A stretch of DNA of 23,213 bases from CAZLLE01 sp964560425 (GTDB taxonomy: Bacteria; Campylobacterota; Campylobacteria; Campylobacterales; QNZT01). The position numbers and the translations under genes are program-made. Location: positions 1 through 23,213 of the forward strand of contig CAZLLE010000020.1 of NCBI GenBank assembly GCA_964560425.1. Direction: 5' to 3'. Under the pieces are notes generated by a model. The model was not told the DNA's origin. It did not search any database and saw only the letters and a list, made by a program, of their open reading frames with translations. Positions 22,912 through 23,213 of this stretch are shown piece after piece; position 1 is the first letter of the stretch, and every line of letters begins with the position of its first letter.

Positions 22912-23213
22912 ATGAAAAAATATTATAGTCTCTTATTAGCATTTATGCTAATAGGATGTGATTCAAGTAGATCTATACAACAACAAGAAGAGAAAATAAC
23001 TGTACAAAATAGTGAGCAGATGGAGATAGCAACAGAAGATCAAGATCAATCTGTTGAAATCAAAAAGATAGAAGAACCACAGATGGAACTAGAGACTACA
23101 GAATCTAGTTTGGAGGATATATCTAGTAGCAATAATGATCTAGCATTCAGACTTTTTAACCATTTGAGAGAGGATAATAAGAACCATTTTATATCTGCAT
23201 ACAGCCTCTCAAA
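22912..23213 (+). CDS. Putative serpin-family lipoprotein, 5' part only (cut by the window edge)
   Basis: One hundred codons are visible before the window ends. A lipoprotein signal peptide (1-15) ends in the lipobox M-L-I-G-C with Cys16. An acidic, Gln/Glu/Ser-rich linker follows to about 75. Then NDLAFRLFNHL and NHFISAYSLS resemble the opening of a serpin domain, whose first helix has the pattern N-x-x-F-A-F-x-L-Y/F followed by N-V/H-F-I/F-S-P-Y-S-I/L-S. Serpins inhibit proteases by a suicide mechanism; a surface or periplasmic lipoprotein serpin would guard against host, prey or self proteases. The reactive-centre loop lies outside the window, so inhibitory capacity cannot be judged. The start has GGAGA 7 nt upstream. 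Residue +2 after the Cys is Asp. Confidence 0.7.
   Translation, partial: MKKYYSLLLAFMLIGCDSSRSIQQQEEKITVQNSEQMEIATEDQDQSVEIKKIEEPQMELETTESSLEDISSSNNDLAFRLFNHLREDNKNHFISAYSLS

Overview
The window is AT-rich chromosomal DNA (my estimate is about one third G+C), densely coded, with short gaps and many 1-4 bp overlaps. Base composition, the strong GGAG-type ribosome sites, the single-chain pyruvate:ferredoxin oxidoreductase and the overall gene style suggest an anaerobic or microaerobic member of the Campylobacterota (a Sulfurimonas/Sulfurovum-like organism). This placement is inference; there is no rRNA or other marker to settle it. I see no tRNA, rRNA, CRISPR array, transposase or prophage gene, and no gene-free stretch longer than about 155 bp.

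Layout. (1) 1-4447, minus strand: a LOG-family nucleotide hydrolase-like gene, then nifJ (PFOR) 17 bp later, then the first codons of another gene running off the left edge. (2) 4448-4531: a divergent promoter region with a perfect 10-bp-arm palindrome. (3) 4532-6564, plus: a two-gene ABC-2 exporter (ATPase and permease, ATGA overlap), closed by a hairpin terminator. (4) 6686-13025, plus: a complete Bat/MoxR operon in the order MoxR ATPase, DUF58, small DUF4381-like membrane protein, BatA (VWA), BatB (VWA), BatC (TPR with a very long Lys/Asp/Gln/Glu tail), BatD. (5) 13109-13645, minus: a small membrane methyltransferase-like protein, divergent from a NifU-C/Nfu-type Fe-S protein (13798-14124). 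The 152-bp region between them holds two inverted repeats and a possible Fur box. (6) 14241-19221, plus: a MerR regulator, a 1148-residue fusion of LplT-like MFS, PlsC-like acyltransferase and acyl-ACP synthetase, and an amidohydrolase, all overlapping at start and stop codons and read from one near-consensus promoter. (7) 19233-21992, minus: an orphan response regulator with an unrecognised helical output region, a small lipoprotein, and a DUF1456-YebC pair. (8) 22067-23213, plus: two lipoprotein genes in tandem. The first has an internally duplicated domain; the second, cut by the window edge, starts like a serpin.

How the parts work together. PFOR supplies or consumes acetyl-CoA and reduced ferredoxin. 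The Bat cluster is a MoxR chaperone with VWA membrane partners, probably for envelope integrity or assembly of an envelope complex. The MerR cluster looks like a self-regulated lysophospholipid uptake and re-acylation unit. The right edge looks like a secreted protease-inhibitor module. The most unusual items are the putative serpin lipoprotein with its duplicated-domain partner, the three-domain lipid-remodelling fusion coupled to a MerR gene, the dyad symmetries in the two divergent intergenic regions, and the extreme low-complexity tail of BatC.
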